Assembly (NCBI RefSeq): GCF_004210375.1
Contig: NC_134837.1
Span: forward strand, 166,449,310 to 166,513,309
Source of the DNA: Tachypleus tridentatus
Taxonomy: Eukaryota > Arthropoda > Merostomata > Xiphosura > Limulidae
Length of the DNA: 64,000 nucleotides
Reading direction: 5' to 3'
The notes under the pieces are model-generated. The model searched no databases and had not been told where the DNA came from. It saw nothing but the letters and a program-made list of their open reading frames with translations. Shown here in pieces: positions 47,297 through 57,155 of the stretch. The position numbers and the translations under genes were made by a program. Each line of letters starts with the position of its first letter. The stretch's first letter is position 1.

Positions 47297-47420
47297 CCCC
47301 CCGCTAGTACAGCGGTATGTCTCCGGATTGACAACGTTACAATCAGGGGTCCGACTTCCCTCGTTGGGCTGAGCAGATGGCCCGATGTGGCTTTGCTATA
47401 AGAAAACACACACACACACT
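47297..47420 (+). mobile_element. SINE family B, plus orientation
   Basis: Head CGCTAGTACAGCGGTATGTC, B-box region GGGGTCCGACTTCCC, tail ATGGCCCGATGTGGCTTTGC and AAGAAAACACACACACAC. Confidence 0.88.
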
Positions 47421-48167
47421 ACAAAGAAATACTTGAATAAAATTTACTCTGTGATGACACTTATTTTAAAATAAAAATTTCAATAAAATTATTTTTCTCA
47501 TAGATGGTGAACATAATTAAATCTTGTGAATACGTTTTACTTATCCAGTCTTCAACAGTTAAAAGAAAGTGTTTTTTTTTCATTTTTTAACTGTAGTAAT
47601 TTATTATCAGTACAATAATATTGATAAATATTTGTACAAAACTAATAATCTGTTTTATGTTACATAGTATTCAACAGAATTACATGTTTCATCATTAATA
47701 ACTTGAACGCCAAAAGCTGGCTAAGCATTAGAAACTAACAAATTTCAAAGCATTATGTGAAAAAAAAAATAAAGTACATCGCACAAAATCAAGATTGCTT
47801 ACGACTCCACTTTAAATATTAGAATATTGTGCTACGTATATAAACAGCGATTCAGAGAGTGTTTTGCTAATCATTGTTCAGCCCAATTGAGACTGAAGTA
47901 AACCGTTTTGGTAGTGAGTGGCCTGCGGGAAAAGAAGACAGATCTGAAGCGTTATTTTTAGGTGCCGCTGATTTTAAATAAGAAATGGACAGGTGGAAAA
48001 GAATGTGGTTAGGCCTGAATATAATCTAACACTTCCAAGTCGTACAACGACCAAACATATATCTAGAGATATATGGTAAAACAATACATACAGTTAGCAT
48101 GATTTTCATCTTAAAATTTGGAACTATTAAACATCTAGCGCTAGAGTACTTTTTTGCGATTTTTAAT
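47421..48167. other. Intergenic, no gene seen
   Basis: AT-rich DNA without supported features. Confidence 0.4.
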
Positions 48168-48511
48168 AAAATACTATTCAATACTTTTAGTATTTGTAGT
48201 CCGTTTTAATACTATTCAATACTTTTGGCATTTGTAGTTCGTTTTAATACTATTTAATACTTGTGGCATTTGTAGTTCGTTTTAATACTATTCAATACTT
48301 GTGGTGTTTGTAGTCCGTTTTAATACCATTCAATACTTGTGATATTTGTAGTCTGTTTTAATACCATTCAATACTTGTGGTATTTATAGTCAGTGTTAAT
48401 ACTATTCAATACTTGTGGTATTTGTAGTCTGTTTTAATACCATTCAATATTTGTGGTATTTGTAGTCTGTTTTAATACCATTCAATACTTGTGGTATTTG
48501 TAGTCCGTTTT
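48168..48511. repeat. Minisatellite, 38-bp unit, about nine copies
   Basis: The unit contains TTTTAATACTATTCAATACT followed by TGTGGTATTTGTAGTCCG. Adjacent copies differ by a few bases, for example ACTATTC against ACCATTC. Confidence 0.92.
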
Positions 48512-49231
48512 GCTTCACCGTGAAGATCGCGAGAGGAAAGAAGCAAGACACCAAAGTGTAAACATAAATAACTAATGTTTAACGTGAGAAAAACACAAAT
48601 TATAATGCAATACAATTCACTGAAAGACAGTACAACTGGGCTCATGATCTGTGTATGTGTCTTGAACTGACAAGAGTAATGAAGGATTTAAGTTGAAGAT
48701 AAATCAGAACAAAAGCAAAATTTAAATCACTTCAAGGAAAATAGAAACAGAAGCAAATGAAAGTTAAATACTCATTTGTGAAAGACAAACGCCTAACACT
48801 AAGTGAATACTTTTAAAAGTTTTCCTAGGAACAGAAAACTAAGCAAAGATGATTCAACAGAAACCAACAGGTCTTTTTGAATACTTACAGAGATTGGTAA
48901 TCGCACAAAAACTTTTAATCAAAAGCTACAACAGAATTTGATGAAAACGAGAACACAAGTGATATTACACACGAAATCTGAGCCACAAAATGAACTTAAG
49001 TATAACACTAAACCTCAGCTTCCGAGCACATAAAAGCCCATAATTTACGTAGTTACTTTTATAAATAGCGAGAGATGTACAGTCTAAGAGTGTAACTGTC
49101 TGCAGTTATTGTCTGACTTGCCAGCAGTAATACTGTATTGGGATGATTATAAGGTGTTGTTTTTGGATTATCAGGTTGTAGTATTCGTGGTCGTCTTATA
49201 ATCACAGCCGACCAAACACTCCTTGCCCATA
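48512..49231. other. Intergenic, no gene seen
   Basis: No supported feature between the minisatellite and the second hAT element. Confidence 0.4.
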
Positions 49232-49239
49232 CTCTAGCA
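49232..49239 (+). repeat. Left target site duplication of hAT-2
   Basis: CTCTAGCA, identical to 52178..52185. Confidence 0.9.
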
Positions 49240-49856
49240 CAGTGGTTCCCAAACTGGGGGTAAATTACCCCCTTGGGGTAATTTAACAATTTATCGGGGG
49301 TAATGGAGGGGTGACAGAAAAAAAGTTAAAATTCTGAAAATCAAGAAAACATTGAGGTAGCTGGTATTAGGATTAATGTTAACTTAGTCTTAGTATGTAA
49401 AGTTGTAAATTAAACCTATTTTAAGTATGTAATAAAGTTAAACCAAATAACAATAAACATCAAAAACTAATATACAGTAGTAGAAAAGAAAAAATCTGTG
49501 TCTAAGTGTGTGGTAACCTAAAAGTATTTTGACAAGTATGCTTCAGAACACAAGTCACTCAGTAACCCTGATGACTCATCGACGTGTCCAGTACGCGTCA
49601 CTCACTGCCTGAGGTTGCCTCTATTTCACACTGTCAGTTTCTATGTGAGCATCAGCCGAGGTAGACAAAACCTGGTATGTATGTGTACTGCCCTGTGCAG
49701 TATAGTTAGTATTTAACTACTATTACATCATTCCTATGCTGAATAAGCTCTTTTAATGCTATCTAGAATGCCATGAAAAAATAAATAATAAGTTCACATT
49801 GTTCACACTTTTTTATGCAGTTTTTCTTTTTCCTTTTCTGCAGATTAAAGAATAAA

Positions 49857-51925
49857 ATGTCTAAAAAGCGCACCTACTCTGACGCCTTTCTTCGCTATGG
49901 CTTTGTGAATGTACCTTCTGGTGGAGAGGATCGGCCACAATGTGTAGTATGTCACAAAGTGTTGACAAATGAAAGCCTCAAGCCATCAAAACTCTCAGCT
50001 CACCTCCAGAAGTGCCATCCAAATCTTCAAAATGAAGATCAGGCTTATTTTCAGCGCCGGGCTGTAGCACTGAAGAATATCCAGTTCGGTCCATCTGGAA
50101 TTCAAGCCCAAAAGCTTCAAGCTGCGGTCGAAGCATCTTACTTTGTTGCATATAAAGTTGCCGAACAACAAAAATGCCACACCATTGCAGAGAATCTGAT
50201 TATGCCTTGTGCATACGAGATGGTAAGCAAGGTATGTGGGGAGGATCAAGCGAAGAAACTGAGTGTCATATCTCTATCAAACAACACAATCCGCCGACGA
50301 GTCGATGACATGGCATCAGATATTCTGTCCCAAGTTACAACAGAGATCAAGGAAAGCTCATATAGCAAATTCTTCTTGGAATTTGATGAATCGTGTGACG
50401 TAACCAGTTGTGCTGTTCTCCTTGGGTTCGTTCGTTACGTCCACCAGGACAAGATCAAAGAAGAGTTCCTATTATGCGAAGATCTGCTGACAACCACGAA
50501 GGGAGAAGATATCTTCAATATCATCAACAGTTTCTTTACCACGAATGGATTTGATTGGAACAGCGTTCAACAGGTAGGGAGAGATGTTTATATAAAGTCT
50601 AGATTAGTATAAATACAATGAATTACATGGCATATAGTCATATAGTTTTATTTATTGTGCAAGCAGCTGTAGTGTAGCTAATATTTTATACATAATTCAC
50701 AAAAAAGTATCGTGCCTGTCGTACTGAAATACTAAAGTACCAAAATAAATTAAATTAAATTAAAACCATATAATTATAACGCAAAAGATAAGTAAGAATG
50801 ACTAACTGACGCAATCTATAATAGTTTTTCTTTTTTAATCTAGGTCTCCGTCGATGGAGCACCGTCGATGATGGGTCGTAATCGTGGATTACTGGGCCTC
50901 ATACAAGCTGTGAATCCAGAAATTTCTGTAGATCATTGCATCATTCATCGGTACTCTCTTGGATCAAAAAGCCTGCCTGGTAATCTGAAATTAGTGTTTG
51001 AAGACGTGTTGAAAATCGTCAATTTTATCAAGTCCAGGGATGTGAATTCGCGCATATTCAGGGAGCTGTGCAAGGAAATGGGAGAGCAGTATCAAGTTCT
51101 GCTCTACCATACCGATGTTCGCTGGTTGTCACGAGGCAAGGTTGTACGTCGAGTCATTGAGCTCCGAACGGCTCTTCAGAAATTTCTGAAACAAGAAGAA
51201 TCTCCTTTTGCTACCAAGTTCACTGATAAGGAGTGGCTTGCTCGACTTTGTTACTTGGATGACATATTTGCGGAGCTGAACAGTGATAATCTGCAACTCC
51301 AGGGCCAAAACACGACTGTCATTGATGCCCATCACACTGTGACTGCATTTCTGGGAAAACTGAGACTCTGGATTCGACGCTTGGAGAAAGGAGTGATCGC
51401 TCAGTTTCCACCCTAGACCAGTTTGTTGAGGAGAATAGTTATGATACTGGATCACTTTTACAGACCATCAACAAAGAGATGAGCGACCATTTGAAGGGGC
51501 TTGAAACAAGCATGCAGCACTACTTTCCAGAGAGTGACCTAAAAACAGCCAGTCTTCAGTGGATCATTCATCCCTTTTCTGTACCTGATGAGGCCATTCA
51601 TGATGATGATTTCCCTGCAAAGGAGGAGTGGATCACAATGATAGCAAATGAAGCCTTGAAAGTGAAATTCCAAAACCAAAATGCAGATTCCTTTTGGATT
51701 TCACAACTAGCTGACTCGCCAACTCTGTCCAAGAGAGCCTTGAAGTTGTTGGTATCATTCTCAACAACGTATCTGTGCGAGAAGGGGTTCTCAACCGTGC
51801 TGGGGATGAAAACAAAAAAGAGGACTTGCTTGAATGTTGCAAACGATGCCAGGCTGGCACTTTCAACCACAAAGCCAAGAATTCCTAAACTAGCTTCAAG
51901 TATGCAACTCCATCCATCCCACTGA
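49857..51925 (+). pseudogene. hAT transposase with BED finger, two exons, one frameshift
   Basis: Exon 1 (49857..50573) starts MSKKRTYSDAFLRYGF and holds a BED zinc finger (CVVC ... HLQKCH, residues about 27-51) and the first core aspartate in FLEFDESCDVTSC. After a 270-nt intron, exon 2 continues in phase 0 with VSVDGAPS and MMGRNRG (second aspartate), then YHTDVRWLSRGKVVRRV. Near 51385..51405 one base is gained or lost: the upstream frame ends at TAG 51414, while the downstream frame carries on to the hAT C-terminal block YLCEKGFSTVLGMKTKKRT and stops at 51925. The start at 49857 is preferred to an ATG 42 nt upstream because a pyrimidine tract and CAG (49822..49843) look like an acceptor of a leader intron. 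It is ZBED5/FAM200-like, related to hAT-1 but clearly distinct. Confidence 0.88.
50574..50843 (+). other. Intron in the hAT-2 transposase gene
   Basis: 270 nt, GTAGGG donor after CAACAG and acceptor TTCTTTTTTAATCTAG. Removing it joins the two conserved halves of the transposase in phase 0, exactly at the second catalytic aspartate block. Confidence 0.85.
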
Positions 51926-52177
51926 TGTTCTTGACATCTTTGGCAATATTCATTAGAAATGCACAATGATCAAATACAATAATTAAAAGTGTAATTCAGT
52001 GTAAATAAATTATATAAATAATTTGTAAATAAATAAAGTGTAATAAATAAAGTGCAATATATCTCTAGTTTAATTTAGCCATATATATCAATGTTGAAAA
52101 CATTTTGTGAAAGGGGTAACATGCTTAATGTGGCATGTTAAATTGGGTAACAAGCTGAAAAAGTTTAGGAACCACTG

Positions 52178-52185
52178 CTCTAGCA
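52178..52185 (+). repeat. Right target site duplication of hAT-2
   Basis: CTCTAGCA, identical to 49232..49239. Confidence 0.9.
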
Positions 52186-52344
52186 CGTCGCATTCTTAGA
52201 TGTTTACACAACGTACGTCTTCGCGTGTGCGCATATGTTTGCTCAAGGTCATTTCTAATTGTTGCAACTAATCGAACTGCAGGCTGTTCATTTATAGTAT
52301 TGGGTTTCTTGCGTACTTATGAAAAAGACATTTTCATAGACAGA

Positions 52345-52615
52345 AGACTGAATATTGTTTGTGAGTTTGTAAAATTTGTGTATATAAATAATTATTTGTA
52401 TTAACTCTTTGTAATAACTGTTATTATAAATTCTACTGTCTGTATATTAAAATAAGTTTGTGTCAAGAAAGAAAATTTTGTGTATCAATCTTGTTGGTTA
52501 ATATAAATTTGTTACATATCGAAATTCAATTAATGTCAAAATTCAAATTTTCGGCTACTTGAAATTTTATTTCATAATATAATAAATCGGAGACTTATCC
52601 GAGATTACTTATAAT
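52345..52615 (+). repeat. Unclassified dispersed repeat, pair member 1
   Basis: GTATATAAATAATTATTTGT, AATAACTGTTATTATAAATT, TGTGTATCAATCTTGTTGG and AATAAATCGGAGACTTATCC match 53925..54175 in the same order and orientation with moderate divergence. Confidence 0.55.
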
Positions 52616-52990
52616 ACGTAACAGTGAGTAATAACGTATGGCTTCACACTAATTTTAATAACATTAAAGAAAGCCATTGTAAAATGTGCTTTTCCTATAA
52701 CTATGTGAAATGGTTACCAAAAAGGCCTGTATCTAAAAGTAAGTTAGCCAGATCAAACGTTATTTACCTGGTGCCTTCCCACGCAAAATTATCTACTCAG
52801 CAATTCTGAACTAAACAAGACAAAGACATCAGAGTAAGTAGTAAATCAAAACGTAATATAATTCCTCTATACTACCTCTAGAAATGATAAACCCTCTTAG
52901 GAGGGGGGGTCTAAAATACGCATAGAATAACCAGTACATAAATAAAATATTCTAACAGTAAGTTTTGCAGACATGAAATACAACTTTTCA

Positions 52991-53310
52991 AAAACCTTAA
53001 TCTAGATATATTTACAGTGTATCAAATGTAAACCTTAACCCTATACATGATGAAAACACTTGTATATACACTGCAGATATGTTCAAATATCTAAAACCTT
53101 AATCTAGATATATTTACAGTGTATCAAATGTAAACCTTAACCCTATACATGATGAAAACACTTGTATATACACTGCAGATATGTTCAAATATCTAAAACA
53201 TTAATCTAGATATACTTACAGTGTATCAAATGTAAACCTTAACCCTATACATGATGAAAACACTTGTATATACACTGCAGATATGTTCAAATATCTAAAA
53301 CATTAATCTT
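52991..53310. repeat. 102-bp tandem repeat, about three copies
   Basis: The unit starts AAAACCTTAATCTAGATATA; starts are at 52991, 53093, 53195 and 53297 (partial). Copies are almost identical. Confidence 0.92.
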
Positions 53311-53319
53311 AAACATAGA

Positions 53320-53920
53320 TATGTCGTAATAAAATAAACCAAGTTTTGAAAGGTAACTACACACAGTAACTTATATAAGACTGTTATAATCGTTTTAAGG
53401 TGGTATTTAATATTTCTATGTAAGTCTAAAATTATATTTGCCTTGCCACTAGCAGTAGTACATTGCTTGGATAGCTTGTAATGGATTTAATATTATATAT
53501 TTATTTTAATATATATATATGTTTGTTTCAGTTTAATATATATTTAAAAAGTATCTAACTCGTATTGTTAAATGTTTATTGCAAAAGTCCCGCCTGTTCT
53601 CTAAATTTGTAGAAGATTCTCAAGTGTAAGAATCAACCGTATATGTTTTACATTGTTGTCATCTGATCTTTCGAGAACCTTATAAAAATAGTTTTCACAA
53701 CATGCGGATAATGAGTATAATGCTTATTAATCGGGAAGGTGCAGATACTTGATGAGGAACGTTAATAGATTTCGAACATTACAAATCGCTTAACTTCAGT
53801 GAATTAACTTTGGATGTGTGAGGTTAGTGCGCATCTTTTCTGTGAAAAATGAACTTACCGACATCAACATAGAATTAATTTGTTCGTCGTGAACCGTCGA
53901 TATAATATTCAGTTCCAGAC
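53320..53920. other. Intergenic, no gene seen
   Basis: AT-rich with TA runs near 53505..53520. Confidence 0.4.
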
Positions 53921-53924
53921 AAGA

Positions 53925-54175
53925 TAGAAGACTCAATAAAAGTTTTGTATATTAATCGTTATTTGTAATAGCCGTTATTATACATTTGTATTGTTGTTTG
54001 TATATTAAACAAAATTAAGAAGGAAAACTGTGTCTATCAATTTTGTTGGCAAATATAATAAATTTAATACATATCAACATTTAATTAACTTCTAAATTAA
54101 TATTACAATTTAACTCAGATCAGACTGTTTGAAATCGTAATATGTAATAAATCCGAGGCTTGTCGTACGAAACAA
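53925..54175 (+). repeat. Unclassified dispersed repeat, pair member 2
   Basis: GTATATTAATCGTTATTTGT, AATAGCCGTTATTATACATT, TGTGTCTATCAATTTTGTTG and AATAAATCCGAGGCTTGTC mirror 52345..52615. It could be a solo LTR or a non-autonomous element. Confidence 0.55.
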
Positions 54176-54189
54176 ATGTAACTAAAAAA

Positions 54190-54440
54190 GAAACGAAGGT
54201 ACTAATACTAAGCCCTGAGGTGTGCCACTCGTGACATTAATCCAGTTTGATAGTCATTTATAATAACACCATGCTTTTTATATCCAGATAATTTCTTATC
54301 CAATTGTTCAAACAGTTGTCCAATAAATATACACATACATATACGCGCGTCTACAGAGACAACTTTTAGGTGGTACTATGTCAGATGTATTCTGAAAGTC
54401 CAGACAAATTCAGTGACGTAGTGCTGAATATTATATTTTC
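54190..54440 (-). pseudogene. LINE reverse transcriptase fragment (CR1/Jockey-like)
   Basis: On the minus strand one frame has CLDFQNTSDIVPPKS, the L-D-F-x-K-A-F-D-x-V-P-H motif with substitutions, and about 50 codons on another frame has NWINVTSGTPQGLVL, the V-T-S-G-x-P-Q-G-S-V-L-G-P motif. Both are hallmarks of non-LTR reverse transcriptases and have the right order and distance. Between them the frame shifts. The Y-A-D-D box and the endonuclease are missing. Confidence 0.65.
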
Positions 54441-54444
54441 GAAA

Positions 54445-55429
54445 CCCTGCCAGATTTTGTCAGATATACGATCTCACCATCAGGATAAAGATTTCATTCT
54501 GAAAACCTAATTTCTTAAGAAATTGAACCAGTCAGTGTGAACTTTTGACAAATATAAAGATACATATTTAAAGTTATGGATACAACTGTGGTAACCAACA
54601 AATGTTAAATGAGAAAAAGTTAAGTTAACGAAAGTGGAGTTAGAATGCGTGACTGTTAGTTTGGCCGAAACGGACAAGATTTTGAAGTGAGTTTTATGGT
54701 TTACCAGAGATAATAAGAAGAATCTGTCTTCTCAAACGACGTCCTACAGTAACTGAACCCATCTGTATGGACTTTGAGGAATAGGTGACAATTGTTCAAA
54801 GTTGATACAATTGTAGTAACACACGTGGTAACGTAAGAGCAATTATCGCAAACTGTAGAGTGAGAGACAAAGTAGCGAACAGTCATTCTTCTTGTCAGTT
54901 GAGTTCTAAAGTGACTGAATCAGCCTGTGTGGATAAGAAAGTCGTTTAATTTCGGGTGAAAACAAATAAACTATTTTTATACACATATTTTTAGCTTTTG
55001 AAGTGTGTGGACTCAGCTCCAATTTCAGGAGCCAAAGTTGTGCTCTGGTGTGATCTAGCAGCACTCCAGCCCTGGATACACCACATCCATAGCTGTATAC
55101 TCATCTACATATAGAGTAACTAAAAACATGTAAAATAGGATAGGAATGCACCATTTAAAAACAACTAATCACCACTGTTAAGGAGGCATCAACTGATATT
55201 CAGCATACTTGTAAAATATCACAAACATATACATCTTCATTCTTACTATAATTAATTCAGAAACTTAAATAACTTGTAGCAACTGATGAAGAATGCAAAA
55301 ACAATAAAAACAAACAAACAGAAAAACTACTATATAAACATTTATAGATGTGTTCCAGCATACTTAAATCAAGGTTATTTCTTTAAATATAATTTGAAAC
55401 CCTGCCAAGTAAACGGCACACACACACGA
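54445..55429. other. Intergenic, no gene seen
   Basis: No supported feature. Confidence 0.35.
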
Positions 55430-55545
55430 AAAAATATTTTAATCAGGTTTGTGAACCTGAAGATGACCGAAAAAGGTCGAAACATTGTTCGCTCCACTAC
55501 CTTAAAAATTTTTTTCTCAACCCAAACGAGCCGTTTTTACATATA
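55430..55545 (+). mobile_element. Penelope-type terminal repeat fragment with hammerhead-like motif
   Basis: GGTTTGTGAACCTGAAGATG, ACCGAAAAAGGTCGAAACAT and TTTTTCTCAACCCAAACGAG make up a module I associate with terminal repeats of Penelope-like elements. It contains CTGAAGA (55457..55463), a GACC/GGTC stem (55465..55468 with 55475..55478) and GAAAC (55479..55483), the order of a hammerhead ribozyme core. One extra T lies before the stem, the outer helices are poor, and a valid cleavage triplet is not obvious. Confidence 0.4.
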
Positions 55546-55668
55546 AAAAAATATTTTCTTATTTTGTATTTTTTATTACCAAAATATTTATTCTTATTAT
55601 AAATTAAACAAATAAGAAATAAAGTGGAAAAATGCAATCAGTTTTATTTACATGAGGTATTTCACCCT

Positions 55669-55768
55669 CCAGTGCGGACTTACAACGCTAAAAACCGGCT
55701 TTCGATACCCGTTGTGGGCAGAGCACAGATAGCCCATTGTGTAGCTTTGTGCTTAGTTCAAAACAACA
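55669..55768 (+). mobile_element. SINE family C, 5'-truncated
   Basis: Begins inside the head (CAGTGCGGACTTACAACGC), then CGGCTTTCGATACCCGTTG and the tail CCATTGTGTAGCTTTGTGC. Confidence 0.85.
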
Positions 55769-55769
55769 T

Positions 55770-56242
55770 GAGTTATTTTATTTTTTATATGTAGAATCCG
55801 AATGTGTCGTTTCCTTTTCTTCTGTGATAACGAAAACTATGTCACAGGTAAGTTTCGGGTGTGTTATAAATTTGTCATACCATCCAAAGTTTTTAAATTA
55901 TTATTTGGAACTCTAATTCTGATATGAACTAAGACGTTTTTATATTTATGATGATGTTTAAGTGCCTAAAACTATTCATTACATTTTGAATATTCCTGAT
56001 AATGATTGACTATTTAACTTGATAAAACTAGTTCAGATTCCAGTTACTGACTTATACCGAGCTATCAAGAGTAATCAATGACCTCAATACCTATTACATG
56101 TTTGACAATGAAAGCTAAATTAATGTAACTAATTTAATAAATAAATAATTCCCTTTTAAGTTCTCATTATATCAAACATATGTAGAAATTTTAATTTGCC
56201 GCAATGATTTGACGAAAAATGAACGTTGTGTTCAGTATTTAT
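55770..56242. other. Intergenic, no gene seen
   Basis: AT-rich DNA up to the copia element. Confidence 0.4.
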
Positions 56243-56302
56243 TGTTAAGAATATTAAGATAAGTGCTGCCACCTGTAGTTAGGATTTTTTTTTGTACGTC
56301 TT
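56243..56302 (+). repeat. 5' LTR of the copia element (recognisable part)
   Basis: TGTTAAGAATATTAAGATAA, GTGCTGCCACCTGTAGTTAG, GA, a T run and GTACGT. It matches 60383..60443 with three or four substitutions, then similarity stops. Confidence 0.75.
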
Positions 56303-56462
56303 TATCACAAGTGCTGAGTGATTCGTTCCTTTGTCTGGAAGCCATTGTGAAATCTTTCAGTAAAATATTGATTGACACTCTATTTTCTCAAGTCATATAA
56401 AAGGAGAAATAGATCTAAATCAAAGAAAGGAATATTACAGTTGCGGTTGAAATAGTTTGACA

Positions 56463-57155
56463 ATGGAAGATAAAATATTAATTGATAAGTTGGGAGAAAA
56501 TAATTGGGCCACGTGAAAATTTCAAATGGAACATTTATTGAGAAGAAAAGGCCTATGGGGTCATGTGACTGAAACAGAGGTATTGGCAGAGACAGCCAAT
56601 GATCAAACAAGGGCAGATTTCAACAGGAAAAAGGAAAGAACATTTTCAACAATTGTTCTGAATATTCAAGGTGCACAACTCTATCTTGTCACCTCATGCA
56701 CAACTCCTAAGGAAGCATGGAATGTACTGCGTGCTCACTTTGATAAGAACACACTAGCCAATAAACTATTCCTGAAAAAGAAGTATTTTCGATGTGAGAT
56801 GAAAGAAAGCATGACGGTCCAGGAACATTTGAAACAAATGAAGGAATTAACTGATCAGCTTGCTGCGGTTGGGGCGGAAATTGCAGAAGAGGATCAGATT
56901 GTTACCTTACTTGGTAGTCTGCCAGCAAGCTATAATACAATTGTAACAGTCCTGGAAACCAAAACTGATAACTCATTAGAATTTGTGCAACATGCACTGA
57001 TTAATGAAGAACAAAAGAAGAAAAAGACCACATCGAATGAAACATCATCATCTTCATTAGCCACTTGTAGCAACTTCAAACCACATGAAACACAAGAAAC
57101 AAAGAAAGGGGTAACAGCTTCAAGTGTTACGAGTGTGGCAGAGAGGGACATATAA
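56463..57155 (+). pseudogene. copia Gag (UBN2/gag-polypeptide type)
   Basis: The frame starts at ATG 56463 with a Gag-like opening and is stopped by TGA at 56514, where relatives have a tryptophan codon; the frame then continues to 57155. It contains WNVLRAHFDKNTLANKLFLK and YFRCEMKESMTVQEHLKQMK, the family's central block, and LGSLPASYNTIVTVLE. The zinc knuckle lies in the next frame (57125..57172), so a frameshift falls between about 57060 and 57125. In that knuckle the last cysteine is missing (C, C and H are present, then asparagine). Confidence 0.85.

Larger units (their letters stand above)
49240..52177 (+). mobile_element. hAT transposon, hAT-2, nearly intact
   Basis: The 2938-bp element has terminal inverted repeats CAGTGGTTCCCAAACT and CAGTGGTTCCTAAACT and a perfect 8-bp target duplication CTCTAGCA. 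It carries one transposase gene with an intron and a single visible frameshift. Just inside the left end a GGGGGTAAATTACCCCC hairpin is present. The preserved duplication and frame point to a fairly recent insertion. Confidence 0.95.

Noticed and set aside
48168-48511. CRISPR array
   Set aside because: Regular 38-bp tandem units have no unique spacers; a minisatellite in an animal genome.
52991-53310. Satellite or CRISPR-like array
   Set aside because: Three near-identical adjacent copies without spacers; simple tandem duplication.
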